Shown: positions 27,427-36,676 of the stretch, one piece after another | How positions within the stretch are numbered: position 1 is the first letter of the stretch | Layout: every line of letters starts with the position of its first letter | DNA from: Marinobacter panjinensis | GTDB lineage: Bacteria; Pseudomonadota; Gammaproteobacteria; Pseudomonadales; Oleiphilaceae | Assembly (NCBI RefSeq): GCF_005298175.1 | Contig: NZ_SZYH01000001.1 | Coordinates: forward strand, 868,001-932,000 | Length of the DNA stretch: 64,000 nt | Reading direction: 5' to 3' | Notes under the pieces: generated by a model | Told to the model about the DNA's origin: nothing | The model's database searches: none | The model's input: the letters and a program-made list of their open reading frames with translations, nothing else | Made by a program: the position numbers and the translations under genes

Positions 27427-28806
27427 ATGCATCAACACGGAGCGCCTCCCTTGGACAGTGGTTTTCAGGATTCCCGGCCGCGGGCACTGAGTGTCAGCGA
27501 ACTGAATCACCAGGCCCGCCACCTGCTTGAGGCCAGTTTTATGCAGGTGTGGGTCGAGGGCGAACTGTCTGGCCTCTCCCGCCCGTCTTCCGGTCACTGG
27601 TACTTTTCCCTCAAGGACCGCAAATGCCAGATCCGCTGCGCCATGTTCCGGGGCTTCAACCAACGGGTGAAGGACGTCCCGAAGGAAGGCGAACAGGTCC
27701 GCATACGTGGCAAGGTCACTCTTTATGAGAACCGGGGCGACTTCCAGATTATTGTGGAGCATATCGAGCCTGCCGGTCTGGGAGCACTGCAACAGGCTTT
27801 TGAAGAACTGAAGCGGAAACTTCAACAGGAAGGGCTGTTTGATGCGGCCCGCAAAAAGCCGCTGCCTACAACGCCCCGACACATAGGGGTTGTCACCTCG
27901 CCGACCGGTGCTGCCATCCACGATATCCTGACTGTGCTGGCGAGACGCTGCCCTGCTATTCCGGTAACGCTCTACCCCACCGTGGTCCAGGGAAAAGCCG
28001 CTACAGCCGATATCGTTCGCGCGATTGACCGGGCTACGCGCCATGGTGTTGCCGACGTTCTGATTATTGGCCGTGGGGGTGGATCCCTTGAAGATCTCTG
28101 GTGCTTCAACGAAGAAGCTGTGGCCCGTGCCATCGCGCAATGCCCACTGCCGACGGTCAGCGCAGTGGGTCACGAAGTGGATGTCACCATTGCCGATTTC
28201 GTGGCGGACCTGCGCGCCCCGACTCCCTCTGCAGCGGCCGAAAAAATTTCACCGGATCAGAACGACTGGCTGCGCCAGCTCACGGAGCGGGAACTGAGGC
28301 TGGCCGGGGCGGCCAGCCGTGCCCTCAAGCGCATGGAAACCCGGCTGGAGCACTTGTCAGCGCGGTTACGTGACCCCCGCCGGGAGCTGATGGAAAAAGC
28401 CCAGCGCATGGACGAACTGGACCTGCGACTGGGCACAGCCATGAGCCAGCGAATTGAGCGCAGCAGGGTAAAGGTGGCCCACCTTGACCAGCGTCTGGCC
28501 ATGCAATCCCCGGTCAGACAACTCAGTGACAGCCAGGCCAGCGTCAACCAGCTTGCTGAGCGACTGGTCCGGGTAGCTCGGGAATCCCTCACACGAAGGC
28601 GCGACCGCCTGGAACACATGGGCCAGACGCTACATGTGGTCAGTCCGCTGGCCACGCTTGGCCGTGGCTATGCCATCGTCCAGCAAGAGAACGGCGACAT
28701 TGTGCGCCATGCCGACCGTGTTCAACCCGGAGATAAAATTACCGCGCGGGTTGCCCACGGACAGCTCGAAGCAAACGTGATTTCAGTCAATTCCGAAGAC
28801 CAATAA
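27427..28806 (+). CDS. xseA: exodeoxyribonuclease VII large subunit
   Basis: XseA with XseB degrades single-stranded DNA to acid-soluble oligonucleotides. From the ATG at 27427 the protein has 459 residues: an N-terminal OB fold ([37 protein letters not shown]), the nuclease core ([50 protein letters not shown]), then a long helical coiled-coil region and a C-terminal barrel ([16 protein letters not shown]). A GTG two codons earlier could also start translation; neither has a clear ribosome-binding site. The divergent arrangement with guaB is common. xseB is not in this window. Confidence 0.95.
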   Translation: MHQHGAPPLDSGFQDSRPRALSVSELNHQARHLLEASFMQVWVEGELSGLSRPSSGHWYFSLKDRKCQIRCAMFRGFNQRVKDVPKEGEQVRIRGKVTLYENRGDFQIIVEHIEPAGLGALQQAFEELKRKLQQEGLFDAARKKPLPTTPRHIGVVTSPTGAAIHDILTVLARRCPAIPVTLYPTVVQGKAATADIVRAIDRATRHGVADVLIIGRGGGSLEDLWCFNEEAVARAIAQCPLPTVSAVGHEVDVTIADFVADLRAPTPSAAAEKISPDQNDWLRQLTERELRLAGAASRALKRMETRLEHLSARLRDPRRELMEKAQRMDELDLRLGTAMSQRIERSRVKVAHLDQRLAMQSPVRQLSDSQASVNQLAERLVRVARESLTRRRDRLEHMGQTLHVVSPLATLGRGYAIVQQENGDIVRHADRVQPGDKITARVAHGQLEANVISVNSEDQ

Positions 28807-28914
28807 CCGTCAAAAAGACAGAAACTTAGCCTATGGTCTAGTAGTCCTGTACCTCAAAGCGCTTACAGTTGTGAGAAATGCCCAACACAACAACAACACT
28901 ACGAGGTGGATGTT

Positions 28915-30789
28915 ATGGACTACCACTCCGAATTCAGGCAATCCATCGACCGGCCTGAAGATTTCTGGCGAGAAAAGGCGTCTGCCATTGACTGGATCGA
29001 GCCACCCAAAACCATCTGGAAGCCCACCGACAATGGCCATGGCCAGTGGTTTCCGGACGGTGTCCTGAACACCTCGGATGTCGCTCTTGACGCCAATATC
29101 CGTGCCGGACGCGGTGAACAGAAAGCACTGATTTACGATTCCCCCGTTACCGGCACCACCGACTCCTACACCTACAACGAACTTACCCGTGCCGTGGCGA
29201 CCTTTGCCGGTGTGCTGCAGGACCGCGGTGTCACCAAGGGTGACCGGGTAATCATCTACATGCCCATGGTGCCGGAAGCCGTGATTGCCATGCTGGGCTG
29301 CGCCCGCATTGGCGCCATCCATTCCGTAGTGTTCGGCGGTTTTGCCGCCCATGAGCTGGCGGTGCGCATCAACGATGCGACACCCAAGGCTGTGATTACC
29401 GCCTCCTGCGGTATCGAAGTGAAAAAGGTCATCGAGTACAAGCCACTGGTGGACCGGGCGATCGACCAGGCTGACCACAAGCCGGAATGCTGCATTGTGT
29501 TCCAGCGGCCGCAGGTGCGAGCCGAACTGAAAAGCGGCCGGGATTTTGACTGGAGCGAGCTCATGGCCCAGGCCAGCCCCGTCGATCCGGTACCGGTAAA
29601 AGCCACCGACCCTCTGTACATTCTTTACACCTCCGGCACCACCGGTAAACCCAAGGGCGTTGTCCGCGATAACGGCGGCCATGCTGTGGCTCTGCGCTAC
29701 AGCATGCAGCTGGTTTACGATGCCAGCCCGGGTGATGTCTACTGGGCTGCCTCGGACGTAGGATGGGTGGTTGGCCATAGCTACATTGTTTACGCACCCC
29801 TGTTTGCCGGGTGCACTACCATCCTTTATGAAGGCAAGCCGGTAAAAACACCGGATGCCGGCGCCTTCTGGCGCGTTGTTCAGGATCACGGCGTCAACCT
29901 GCTGTTTACGGCGCCCACGGCTTTCCGCGCGGTCCGTAAAGAAGATCCGGAAGCCGATCAGCTGTCGCGGTATGACATCAGCTCGCTGAAACGGATTTTC
30001 CTGGCCGGGGAAAGGCTGGACCCTCCCACCTACGAGTGGCTCAAGGAACACACCCGTCTGCCTGTTCTCGACCACTGGTGGCAGACCGAAACCGGCTGGG
30101 CAATCTGCTGCAACCCGGTGGGCATCGAAATGATGGAGACGAAACCCGGATCTGCCACGGTACCCTCACCCGGCTACAACGTTCAGGTGGTGGATATGGA
30201 AGGGAGCCAGGTTCCGGCCGGCGAGCAGGGCCAGATTGCCGTCAAGCTGCCGTTGCCTCCGGGGTGCATGACCACGGTATGGGGCGATGATGCCCGCTTC
30301 CGCAAGACCTATCTGGAGCCGATCGACGGATTCTACAGTTCCGGAGACGGCGGCTATATCGACGACGACGGTTATGTGTTCGTCATGGGGCGAACCGACG
30401 ACGTCATCAATGTGGCCGGGCACCGGCTCTCAACCGGCGAAATGGAAGAAGTTGTTGCCTCGCATCCTGCGATTGCCGAATGCTGTGTTGTGGGCGCTCA
30501 CGATGAAATGAAAGGCCAGATTCCCATCGGACTGGTATTGATCAAGGATGGAGCGACCATCGATCACGATGAGCTCGAGGACGAATTGATCGAAATGGTT
30601 CGCGAGAAAATCGGTGCTATTGCCTGCTTCCGCAGGGCACTGGTTGTGGACCGGCTACCGAAAACACGGTCAGGCAAGATCCTGCGCCGGGTTATCCGCC
30701 AGATTGCCGACGGTGAGGAATACGCCGTGCCCAGCACCATTGATGACCCGGCGATACTGGAAGAGATCAGCCAGCAGTTCAGACACTGA
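28915..30789 (+). CDS. propionate/short-chain acyl-CoA synthetase, PrpE-like
   Basis: This AMP-forming ligase activates propionate or a related short-chain acid to its CoA thioester. The 624-residue protein starts at ATG 28915, five bases after GAGGTGG. It begins with the acetyl-CoA-synthetase N-terminal segment (FRQSIDRPEDFWREKA), and carries the P-loop YTSGTTGKPKG (about residues 240-250), the A5 region HWWQTETGW, the A7/A8 motifs (SSGDGGYIDDDGYVFVMGR, INVAGHRLSTGE) and the acetylatable lysine near the end (LPKTRSGKILRR). It resembles PrpE more than Acs across its length. It stands alone after xseA, with no methylcitrate-cycle genes beside it, so the physiological acid is uncertain. Confidence 0.85.
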   Translation: MDYHSEFRQSIDRPEDFWREKASAIDWIEPPKTIWKPTDNGHGQWFPDGVLNTSDVALDANIRAGRGEQKALIYDSPVTGTTDSYTYNELTRAVATFAGVLQDRGVTKGDRVIIYMPMVPEAVIAMLGCARIGAIHSVVFGGFAAHELAVRINDATPKAVITASCGIEVKKVIEYKPLVDRAIDQADHKPECCIVFQRPQVRAELKSGRDFDWSELMAQASPVDPVPVKATDPLYILYTSGTTGKPKGVVRDNGGHAVALRYSMQLVYDASPGDVYWAASDVGWVVGHSYIVYAPLFAGCTTILYEGKPVKTPDAGAFWRVVQDHGVNLLFTAPTAFRAVRKEDPEADQLSRYDISSLKRIFLAGERLDPPTYEWLKEHTRLPVLDHWWQTETGWAICCNPVGIEMMETKPGSATVPSPGYNVQVVDMEGSQVPAGEQGQIAVKLPLPPGCMTTVWGDDARFRKTYLEPIDGFYSSGDGGYIDDDGYVFVMGRTDDVINVAGHRLSTGEMEEVVASHPAIAECCVVGAHDEMKGQIPIGLVLIKDGATIDHDELEDELIEMVREKIGAIACFRRALVVDRLPKTRSGKILRRVIRQIADGEEYAVPSTIDDPAILEEISQQFRH

Positions 30790-30813
30790 AATAATCAGCT
30801 GCCCCAACGCATC

Positions 30814-30900
30814 GTCACCAACCGGAGCCGGCCAGTCGGCAACGCTTCGGCTTGGTGACAAGCTTATTACAAGCTGTTGTTTTTGCGGCTTAAAAAACTT
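30814..30900 (+). terminator. hairpins after the acyl-CoA synthetase gene, possible terminator
   Basis: An imperfect long stem is bounded by an exact 8-bp pair (30814-30821 with 30852-30859). It is followed by a smaller AGCTT/AAGCT hairpin and a GTTGTTTTTG run. The second hairpin with its T-run is the likelier terminator. Confidence 0.4.
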
Positions 30901-30922
30901 GAATAAAGTACTAAAAAAAGCG

Positions 30923-30950
30923 TTGACGCACTCCCAGCTCGGTCTATACT
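30923..30950 (+). promoter_or_regulatory. sigma70 promoter of the cold-shock gene
   Basis: TTGACG (30923-30928), a 16-base spacer and TATACT (30945-30950) make a strong promoter. Transcription from about 30957 would give a leader of about 178 bases before the cold-shock ATG, similar in length to the thermosensing leader of E. coli cspA. No gene is seen in the leader. Confidence 0.7.
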
Positions 30951-31134
30951 GAAAATGCTGTGAAAATACAGCGGTATTTTGTGAATGCGTTTCAACGTCC
31001 TGCCACAGAGCTCTTCGTTGCCACTTTCCTCAGTACTTTCTGGATTTTTACAGCATCGGTAATCCCACGGGTTGTCCCGCAGGAACACCGAAGGTCCCGT
31101 GAGGGCAAAAATCTCGGAAATACAGGAAAGATCA

Positions 31135-31347
31135 ATGTCAGATGATACAAAAACAGGCCACGTAAAGTGGTTTAACGAGTCAAAGGGCTTTGGTTTCATC
31201 GCCCAGGACGGTGGCAGTGACGTATTCGTTCACTACAGTGCAATCAACTCCAGCGGATTCCGTACCCTGACCGAAGGTCAACAGGTGCAGTTTACCGTCA
31301 CACAGGGACCGAAAGGCCCCCAGGCGGAAAACGTAACCCCGGTCTGA
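31135..31347 (+). CDS. cold-shock domain protein (CspA family)
   Basis: A single OB-fold RNA/DNA chaperone of 70 residues. It has the RNP1 motif SKGFGFI (about residues 17-23) and RNP2 VFVHYSAI (about 30-37), framed by VKWFNESKG at the N-terminus and the terminal [13 protein letters not shown]. The ATG at 31135 follows AGGAAAG. A strong promoter lies about 180 bases upstream, so the mRNA has a long untranslated leader. It is followed by a perfect palindromic terminator shared with convergent leuA. Which CspA-family paralogue this is cannot be told from sequence alone. Confidence 0.93.
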   Translation: MSDDTKTGHVKWFNESKGFGFIAQDGGSDVFVHYSAINSSGFRTLTEGQQVQFTVTQGPKGPQAENVTPV

Positions 31348-31393
31348 GGTTTGCGCGACCCCGCCCTATGCCCCTCACGGGCACAGGGAACAC

Positions 31394-31421
31394 AAAAAAG
31401 CCGGCAGCTGCCGGCTTTTTT
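31394..31421. terminator. bidirectional terminator between the cold-shock gene and leuA
   Basis: A perfect 28-base palindrome: six A residues, a GC-rich self-complementary core centred on AGCT, then six T residues. It can act on both strands and separates the convergent cold-shock and leuA genes. The near-absence of a loop is compensated by opening of the central AGCT. Confidence 0.85.
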
Positions 31422-31426
31422 CGTGG

Positions 31427-33127
31427 TCACGCACTCGCGTCAGCTGTCGCTGTACTGGAAACCCGATGTTGATGAACCTCTCCCACCACTTGGGAAACCG
31501 CCGAGAACAGCGCCTGAAGCGTGGCCGAGGTGGTATCCTCCGCCAGTGCCGCTGCGCTGCAATGCTGGCCGTTGACGGTCACTCGGATACAGGCCAGCGC
31601 ATTGGCGTTGGTGCCCTCACCCAGCGCGAATTCATCGTAGGCTTCTACCGCCAGCGACACGCCATATTCTGCCTCCAGCGCCGCTGACACCGCCTCCACG
31701 GCACCAAGACCGTGTCCCTTCAAGATGACGGGTTCATCCCCGGCGCCGATGCTTACAGTAGCAGCAACACCTTCGTCATCGCGGTGCAGATCGTAGGATC
31801 TCAGCTCCCAGGCTCCGGGCACTTTCAGGTAACGGTCTTCAAACAGCCGGTGGATGGTCAGTGAGTCAATCTCGCCACCATTGGTTTCTGCCTCCCGCTG
31901 CACCAGCTTGCTGAACTCAATCTGCAACCAGCGTGGCAGGCTGATGTTGTAGTCCCGCTCAAGCACGTAGGCAACGCCGCCCTTGCCGGACTGGCTGTTG
32001 ATGCGGACGACCTCTTCGTAACGACGGCCCAGATCCCGTGGATCGATCGGCAGATAGGCCACATGCCAGGTATCACCGTCCTTACGTTTTGCGAGGCACT
32101 TGCGGATGGCATCCTGGTGGCTGCCCGAAAACGCCGTGAACACAAGTTCACCGGCATAGGGGTGGCGTGGATGGGTGGATATCTCGGTGCAGGCTTCCAC
32201 GACATCGGTAATCTCAGCCATGCCAGACAGGTCTACAGTGGGATCCACGCCCTGGGAGTACAGGTTCATCGCCATGGTCACCAGGTCCATATTGCCGGTG
32301 CGCTCCCCGTTGCCCATCAGCGTGCCTTCTACACGGTCAGCCCCGGCCATGACCGCCAGTTCCGCCGCTGCCACGCCGCAGCCACGGTCATTGTGGGTGT
32401 GAACGCTGATGCTGATGTGCTCACGGTAGCGGACATGGTCACAGATCCACTCGATCTGGTCGGCAAATACATTGGGTGTGGCCATTTCCACAGTGGCCGG
32501 CAGGTTGATCACCACCGGTTGCCCCTGATCCGGACGCCAGACATCGTTTACCGCATCGATCACTTCTGCGGCATAGTCCAGCTCTGTGCCGGTAAAGCTT
32601 TCCGGTGAGTACTGGAAGGTCCACTCGGTATCGGGGTATTTTTCGGCGTTGGCCTTGACGATGCGCGCCCCGTTGACCGCAATGTCCCTGATACCGTCCC
32701 GGTCCATGCCAAACACCTGTTCCCGCTGGACCGTGGAGGTTGAGTTATACACGTGGACAATGGCCTTGCGAGCACCTTTCAGCGCCTCATAGGTGCGCTC
32801 GATCAGTTCCGGCCTGGCCTGGGTAAGCACCTGAATGTGGACATCGTCCGGAATCCGGTCTTCTTCGATCAGCTTGCGACAGAAATCGAAATCCGGCTGG
32901 CTTGCGGCCGGAAAGCCGATCTCGATTTCCTTGAATCCCAGTTTGACCAGTAACTCGAACATCCGCTGCTTCTGGGCCACCGACATGGGCTTCACCAGCG
33001 CCTGGTTGCCATCCCGAAGGTCAACGGCACAAAAACGCGGTGCCGTGGTGATGACCTTGTCGGGCCAGCGGCGATCCGTTTTTGCCACCGGCGTGAACGC
33101 AACGTACTTACGATGATCAAATGCCAT
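31427..33127 (-). CDS. leuA: 2-isopropylmalate synthase (long form)
   Basis: LeuA condenses acetyl-CoA with 2-oxoisovalerate, the first step of leucine biosynthesis. The 566-residue product from ATG 33127 (MAFDHRKYVAF) is preceded by AAGGA. It shows the DRE-TIM barrel start (FCAVDLRDGNQALVKPM), the IEIGFPAASQPDFDF segment, metal-binding His residues in SVHTHNDRGCGVAAAE, the NGERTGNMDLVT loop and a C-terminal LeuA regulatory domain (DEFALGEGTNANALACI). This is the longer isoform found in actinobacteria and many gammaproteobacteria. An in-frame ATG 12 codons upstream is possible. It is divergent from an Lrp-family regulator, a plausible controller. Confidence 0.95.
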   Translation of the reverse strand: MAFDHRKYVAFTPVAKTDRRWPDKVITTAPRFCAVDLRDGNQALVKPMSVAQKQRMFELLVKLGFKEIEIGFPAASQPDFDFCRKLIEEDRIPDDVHIQVLTQARPELIERTYEALKGARKAIVHVYNSTSTVQREQVFGMDRDGIRDIAVNGARIVKANAEKYPDTEWTFQYSPESFTGTELDYAAEVIDAVNDVWRPDQGQPVVINLPATVEMATPNVFADQIEWICDHVRYREHISISVHTHNDRGCGVAAAELAVMAGADRVEGTLMGNGERTGNMDLVTMAMNLYSQGVDPTVDLSGMAEITDVVEACTEISTHPRHPYAGELVFTAFSGSHQDAIRKCLAKRKDGDTWHVAYLPIDPRDLGRRYEEVVRINSQSGKGGVAYVLERDYNISLPRWLQIEFSKLVQREAETNGGEIDSLTIHRLFEDRYLKVPGAWELRSYDLHRDDEGVAATVSIGAGDEPVILKGHGLGAVEAVSAALEAEYGVSLAVEAYDEFALGEGTNANALACIRVTVNGQHCSAAALAEDTTSATLQALFSAVSQVVGEVHQHRVSSTATADASA

Positions 33128-33273
33128 TGGGGTGATTCCTTGCTGTTCGGACTGGGAATTCATTGACTGTGTATCAGGATAGCGCGTCATTTGGGGAAAA
33201 TGATTGCTTTTTTGCCTTTCGAAGGCAGAGAATAGCCATATTATTCCATTTAATGACAAATCGGCGGCAGTTT

Positions 33274-33771
33274 ATGTCAACATCCGCGAAATCACTTGTT
33301 AAAATCGACAGGATTGACCGCAATATCCTCGAACAATTGCAGCAGGATGGCTCCCTGACAAACCAGGAGCTGGCTGACAAGGTGGGGCTTTCCCCCTCCC
33401 CTTGTCTGCGAAGGGTTCGCGCTCTGGAAGAAGCCGGGGTGATTGTCCGGCAGGTGACCATACTCGATCACAAGAAACTGGGGCTGTCGTTAACCGCGAT
33501 CATCCTGATCGGAATGGATCGCCACACGCCCGAGCGTTTTGCCGCCTTCGAGAAAGAGGTGGGAGAGTACCCGGAAGTACAGGAATGCTACCTGATCACC
33601 GGCCAGGATGCCGACTACATGCTGAAGGTTGTCGTGCCGGACATGGATCACTATCACCACTTCCTGCTCAACCGCATCACCCGCATTCAGGGGGTCAGCG
33701 GCGTGCATTCAAGTTTCGTGCTCAGACGGGTGATTGACAGCACAGCCCTGCCACTGGGGTATCTTTCCTGA
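33274..33771 (+). CDS. Lrp/AsnC family transcriptional regulator
   Basis: This 165-residue protein has the Lrp N-terminal helix-turn-helix (IDRNILEQLQQDGSLT, LADKVGLSPSPCLRRVRALEEAGVI, about residues 14-55). A RAM ligand-binding domain follows (VVVPDMDHYHHFLLNRI, IQGVSGVHSSFVLRRVI). Such proteins sense amino acids, often leucine, and form octamers on DNA. The start at ATG 33274 is chosen because the helix-turn-helix follows at the usual distance; longer in-frame extensions are not Lrp-like. Divergence from leuA over a 146-base AT-rich gap makes leuA a likely target; this is inferred from position. Confidence 0.92.
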   Translation: MSTSAKSLVKIDRIDRNILEQLQQDGSLTNQELADKVGLSPSPCLRRVRALEEAGVIVRQVTILDHKKLGLSLTAIILIGMDRHTPERFAAFEKEVGEYPEVQECYLITGQDADYMLKVVVPDMDHYHHFLLNRITRIQGVSGVHSSFVLRRVIDSTALPLGYLS

Positions 33772-33775
33772 CGCG

Positions 33776-34390
33776 CTACCGGACCAACTCTACAAGATAG
33801 GCCCGTGCCATGCATTTGAGCTCGCTGATCATCAGACGGGCCTGCTTATCCGGCAGGGTGGCTGCCAGCCTGAGGACTGTACCGGCGGACCGGGGCAACA
33901 TCAGGCTTGCCGTCCAGCGCCGGTCGCCTGGCAGCCGGGGGCACTCCCTTTTCAGGCGGGCATCCATGTCACGGGCATGGCTGTACAGCTCGCGGACATC
34001 CAGTTCCCGCAACTCAGGCATGGATTCCACACCACTCCAAATGGCGGAGTACGCCGGTTCGTTCCGGTAGAACTCGTAAAACTGATCGATCAGCACGTCC
34101 ACCGCGTCCATCAGCTCCAGGGTTTCGAGCCGCTCCCGCAAGGCCGATTCCATCCTGCTGACGTGGTCTTCGGCAATGGCCTTTACAATGGCGGTCTTGT
34201 TGGGAAAGTAACGATAGAGTGAAGCCAGCGACATATCCGACTGGCGGGCAATGGCAGACATGCTGGTGGCGTCCACACCGACCTCGTGAAAGATAGCAGC
34301 AGCGTGGCTGAGGATGCTGTCAACCCGCTCCCGGCTCCGGGCCTGCACTGGCTGACGGCGAGGTGTAACGTCTATGGATTCTTCAGTCAT
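33776..34390 (-). CDS. TetR/AcrR family transcriptional regulator
   Basis: The 204-residue protein has a TetR helix-turn-helix (ILSHAAAIFHEVGVDATSM, IARQSDMSLASLYRYFPNKTAIV, about residues 26-70) and a divergent helical ligand-binding domain of the C-terminal TetR_C type (DQFYEFYRNEPAYSAIWSG). It is nine bases downstream of the thioesterase gene on the same strand, so the two are probably co-transcribed. Its stop lies four bases from that of the convergent Lrp gene. The ligand and targets are unknown; control of its own operon and the thioesterase is the simplest guess. Confidence 0.88.
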   Translation of the reverse strand: MTEESIDVTPRRQPVQARSRERVDSILSHAAAIFHEVGVDATSMSAIARQSDMSLASLYRYFPNKTAIVKAIAEDHVSRMESALRERLETLELMDAVDVLIDQFYEFYRNEPAYSAIWSGVESMPELRELDVRELYSHARDMDARLKRECPRLPGDRRWTASLMLPRSAGTVLRLAATLPDKQARLMISELKCMARAYLVELVR

Positions 34391-34399
34391 ATCCCTTCT

Positions 34400-34828
34400 T
34401 CAGTCGCGGCTATACGGTAAAGCATAGCTGCCAGTCACGTGGGCGACCAGTTGCTGGTCATTCCCTTCCCCTGATAGCAGCCGGACTTCACAGAAAGCGA
34501 TCCGCCTTCCCATGCGTAAAACCGTGGCTTCGCCAATCAGATCGGCCGGCGCCGGCCGCTGCAGAAAATTGATGGAAAGGTTGCTGGTCACCGCCATTTC
34601 CACCTTGCCGATCGCGGCCATGACAGCCGCATACATGGACGCATCCGCCAGCGCCATCTGCACCGGGCCGGACAAGGTTCCCCCCGGCCGAATGAGCCGT
34701 TCTGAGAACACTAGGCGGGTGCGGGCGTAGCCCTGATCTCCGGCCTCGTCGACGGTAAAGCCGATATCCTCCGCCATGGGCACTCCGGCACGTATGACTG
34801 CCTCAACTTCGGCCGCTGTCAGGGTCAT
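34400..34828 (-). CDS. hotdog-fold thioesterase, PaaI/YigI-like
   Basis: This 142-residue single-domain hotdog protein should hydrolyse acyl-CoA or acyl-ACP thioesters. The long central helix is IRPGGTLSGPVQMALADASMYAAV, followed by strands VTSNLSINFLQRPAPADLIGEA and IAFCEVRLLSG. The family's usual catalytic position in the central helix is near GGTLSGPVQMALAD. Substrate cannot be inferred. It precedes a TetR gene in a probable two-gene operon and is divergent from proS, with a 108-base shared promoter region. Confidence 0.82.
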   Translation of the reverse strand: MTLTAAEVEAVIRAGVPMAEDIGFTVDEAGDQGYARTRLVFSERLIRPGGTLSGPVQMALADASMYAAVMAAIGKVEMAVTSNLSINFLQRPAPADLIGEATVLRMGRRIAFCEVRLLSGEGNDQQLVAHVTGSYALPYSRD

Positions 34829-34936
34829 TCACTTCTCTCCCTCTGTCCATCTGTACCTTGTGGTAATCGCTCCGTACAATAGCGGCCACCATGTAATAAA
34901 TAAAGAATCCCTTCTCAACTGTTTACGGATAACACA

Positions 34937-36670
34937 ATGCGAGCAAGCCGTTACCTGATTGCCACCCAGAAAGAAACGCCTGCAGATGCCGAGATCATCA
35001 GCCACCAGATGATGCTCAGGGCCGGGATGATCCGCAAACTGGCCGCTGGCCTTTACTCCTGGTTGCCAATGGGGCTCAGAGTGCTGCGCAAGGTTGAGCG
35101 CATCGTGAGAGAAGAAATGGACAAGAGCGGTGCCCAGGAAGTGTTGATGCCTGCCGTGCAACCTGCCGAGTTGTGGCAGGAATCCGGTCGCTGGGAGCAG
35201 TACGGTGGTGAGTTGCTGCGAATGAACGACCGCCATGGCCGTGACTTCTGCTTCGGACCCACTCACGAAGAGGTCATCACCGACCTGATCCGCAACGAGC
35301 TCAAAAGCTACAAGGAACTGCCGGCGAACTTCTATCAGATCCAGACCAAGTTCCGCGATGAACGACGCCCACGGTTTGGCGTGATGCGGGCCCGGGAATT
35401 CATCATGAAGGACGCCTACTCCTTCCATGTTACTGCCGAGTCCCTGAATGACACTTATCAATTGATGCACCGTACTTACTGTGCCATTTTCGATCGCCTT
35501 GGCCTGGATTATCGCCCGGTAGAAGCAGACTCCGGCGCCATCGGTGGCAGCGCCTCCCATGAGTTCCATGTACTGGCCTCTTCCGGTGAGGACGCCATCG
35601 TGTTCAGCACCGGCAGCGACTACGCCGCTAACATCGAAAAGGCCGAAGCCATCGCCCCGGCCGGCGAACGGCCGGCACCGTCGCAGGACCTGAAAGAAGT
35701 GGCAACGCCTGAGCAACGCACCATTGAGGCGGTGTCGGGTTTCCTCAACGTCGACGCCAGCGCAACGATCAAAACGTTGATGGTCAGAGCCGAGGAAGAC
35801 GAAAACGGCAACATCGGTCTGATTGCATTAATCCTGCGAGGCGACCATACCCTCAACGACATCAAGGCCGAGCAGCTTGAAGGCGTGGCTGAGCCGCTGA
35901 CCATGGCCACCGACGAGGAAATCGAGTTGGCCATCGGCTGCAAGGCCGGTTCCATCGGGCCGGTGAATCTGCCGGTGCCCGTGATTGTTGATCGCAGTGC
36001 CGCACACCTGGCGGACTTCGTCTGTGGCGCCAACAAGGAGGGCTACCACCTGACCGGCGTCAACTGGGAGCGGGATGTACCCCTGACGCGGGTGGAAGAT
36101 CTGCGCAACGTCGTAGAAGGCGATGCCAGCCCGGACGGGAAAGGCACCCTCGAGATCCGTCGCGGCATCGAGGTGGGCCATATCTTCAAGCTGGGCAACA
36201 AGTACAGCAAAGCCATGAACGCCACTGTACTGGATGAGAACGGCAAGAGCGCTATTCTGGAAATGGGGTGTTACGGCATTGGTGTTTCCCGGATTGTCGC
36301 CTCCTCCATTGAGCAGAACCATGACGACAAGGGCATCATCTGGCCGGAGGCCATTGCGCCATTTGAAGTGGCCATCGTGACGCTGAATGCCCACAAGTCA
36401 CCCGCCGTGATGGAAGCGGGTGAAAAGCTCTATGAACAGCTTCGCCAGGCAGGGTTTGATGTTCTGCTGGACGACCGCAACGAGCGGCCGGGTGTGAAGT
36501 TTGCAGACATGGAGCTGATCGGCATTCCCCATCGCTTCGTGGTGTCTGAACGGGGTCTGGCCGCAGAAACTCTGGAATACAAAGGCCGCCGCGACGAGGA
36601 CAAACAGGATGTTCCGCTGGCGGAAGCGCTTCCGTTCCTGATCAGCGCCTCACCCCGCCACGGACTCTGA
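34937..36670 (+). CDS. proS: prolyl-tRNA synthetase, bacterial type
   Basis: ProRS charges tRNA-Pro. The 577-residue protein has motif 1 ([24 protein letters not shown]), motif 2 ([25 protein letters not shown]), the INS editing domain between motifs 2 and 3 (about residues 230-390) that removes mischarged Ala, motif 3 ([14 protein letters not shown]) and the C-terminal anticodon-binding domain ([22 protein letters not shown]). This layout and length (E. coli 572) define the bacterial type. It is convergent with murB; the two stops are six bases apart, and a long hairpin covers the murB end. Confidence 0.97.
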   Translation: MRASRYLIATQKETPADAEIISHQMMLRAGMIRKLAAGLYSWLPMGLRVLRKVERIVREEMDKSGAQEVLMPAVQPAELWQESGRWEQYGGELLRMNDRHGRDFCFGPTHEEVITDLIRNELKSYKELPANFYQIQTKFRDERRPRFGVMRAREFIMKDAYSFHVTAESLNDTYQLMHRTYCAIFDRLGLDYRPVEADSGAIGGSASHEFHVLASSGEDAIVFSTGSDYAANIEKAEAIAPAGERPAPSQDLKEVATPEQRTIEAVSGFLNVDASATIKTLMVRAEEDENGNIGLIALILRGDHTLNDIKAEQLEGVAEPLTMATDEEIELAIGCKAGSIGPVNLPVPVIVDRSAAHLADFVCGANKEGYHLTGVNWERDVPLTRVEDLRNVVEGDASPDGKGTLEIRRGIEVGHIFKLGNKYSKAMNATVLDENGKSAILEMGCYGIGVSRIVASSIEQNHDDKGIIWPEAIAPFEVAIVTLNAHKSPAVMEAGEKLYEQLRQAGFDVLLDDRNERPGVKFADMELIGIPHRFVVSERGLAAETLEYKGRRDEDKQDVPLAEALPFLISASPRHGL

Positions 36671-36676
36671 GGTCTC

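Noticed and set aside
28831..30075. A 414-codon minus-strand frame over the acyl-CoA synthetase gene
   Set aside because: Antisense to a conserved adenylate-forming enzyme; no domain and no credible ribosome-binding site.
33128..33273. A leucine leader peptide or attenuator upstream of leuA
   Set aside because: No short frame with clustered Leu codons followed by a terminator was seen; Lrp-type control is the simpler reading.
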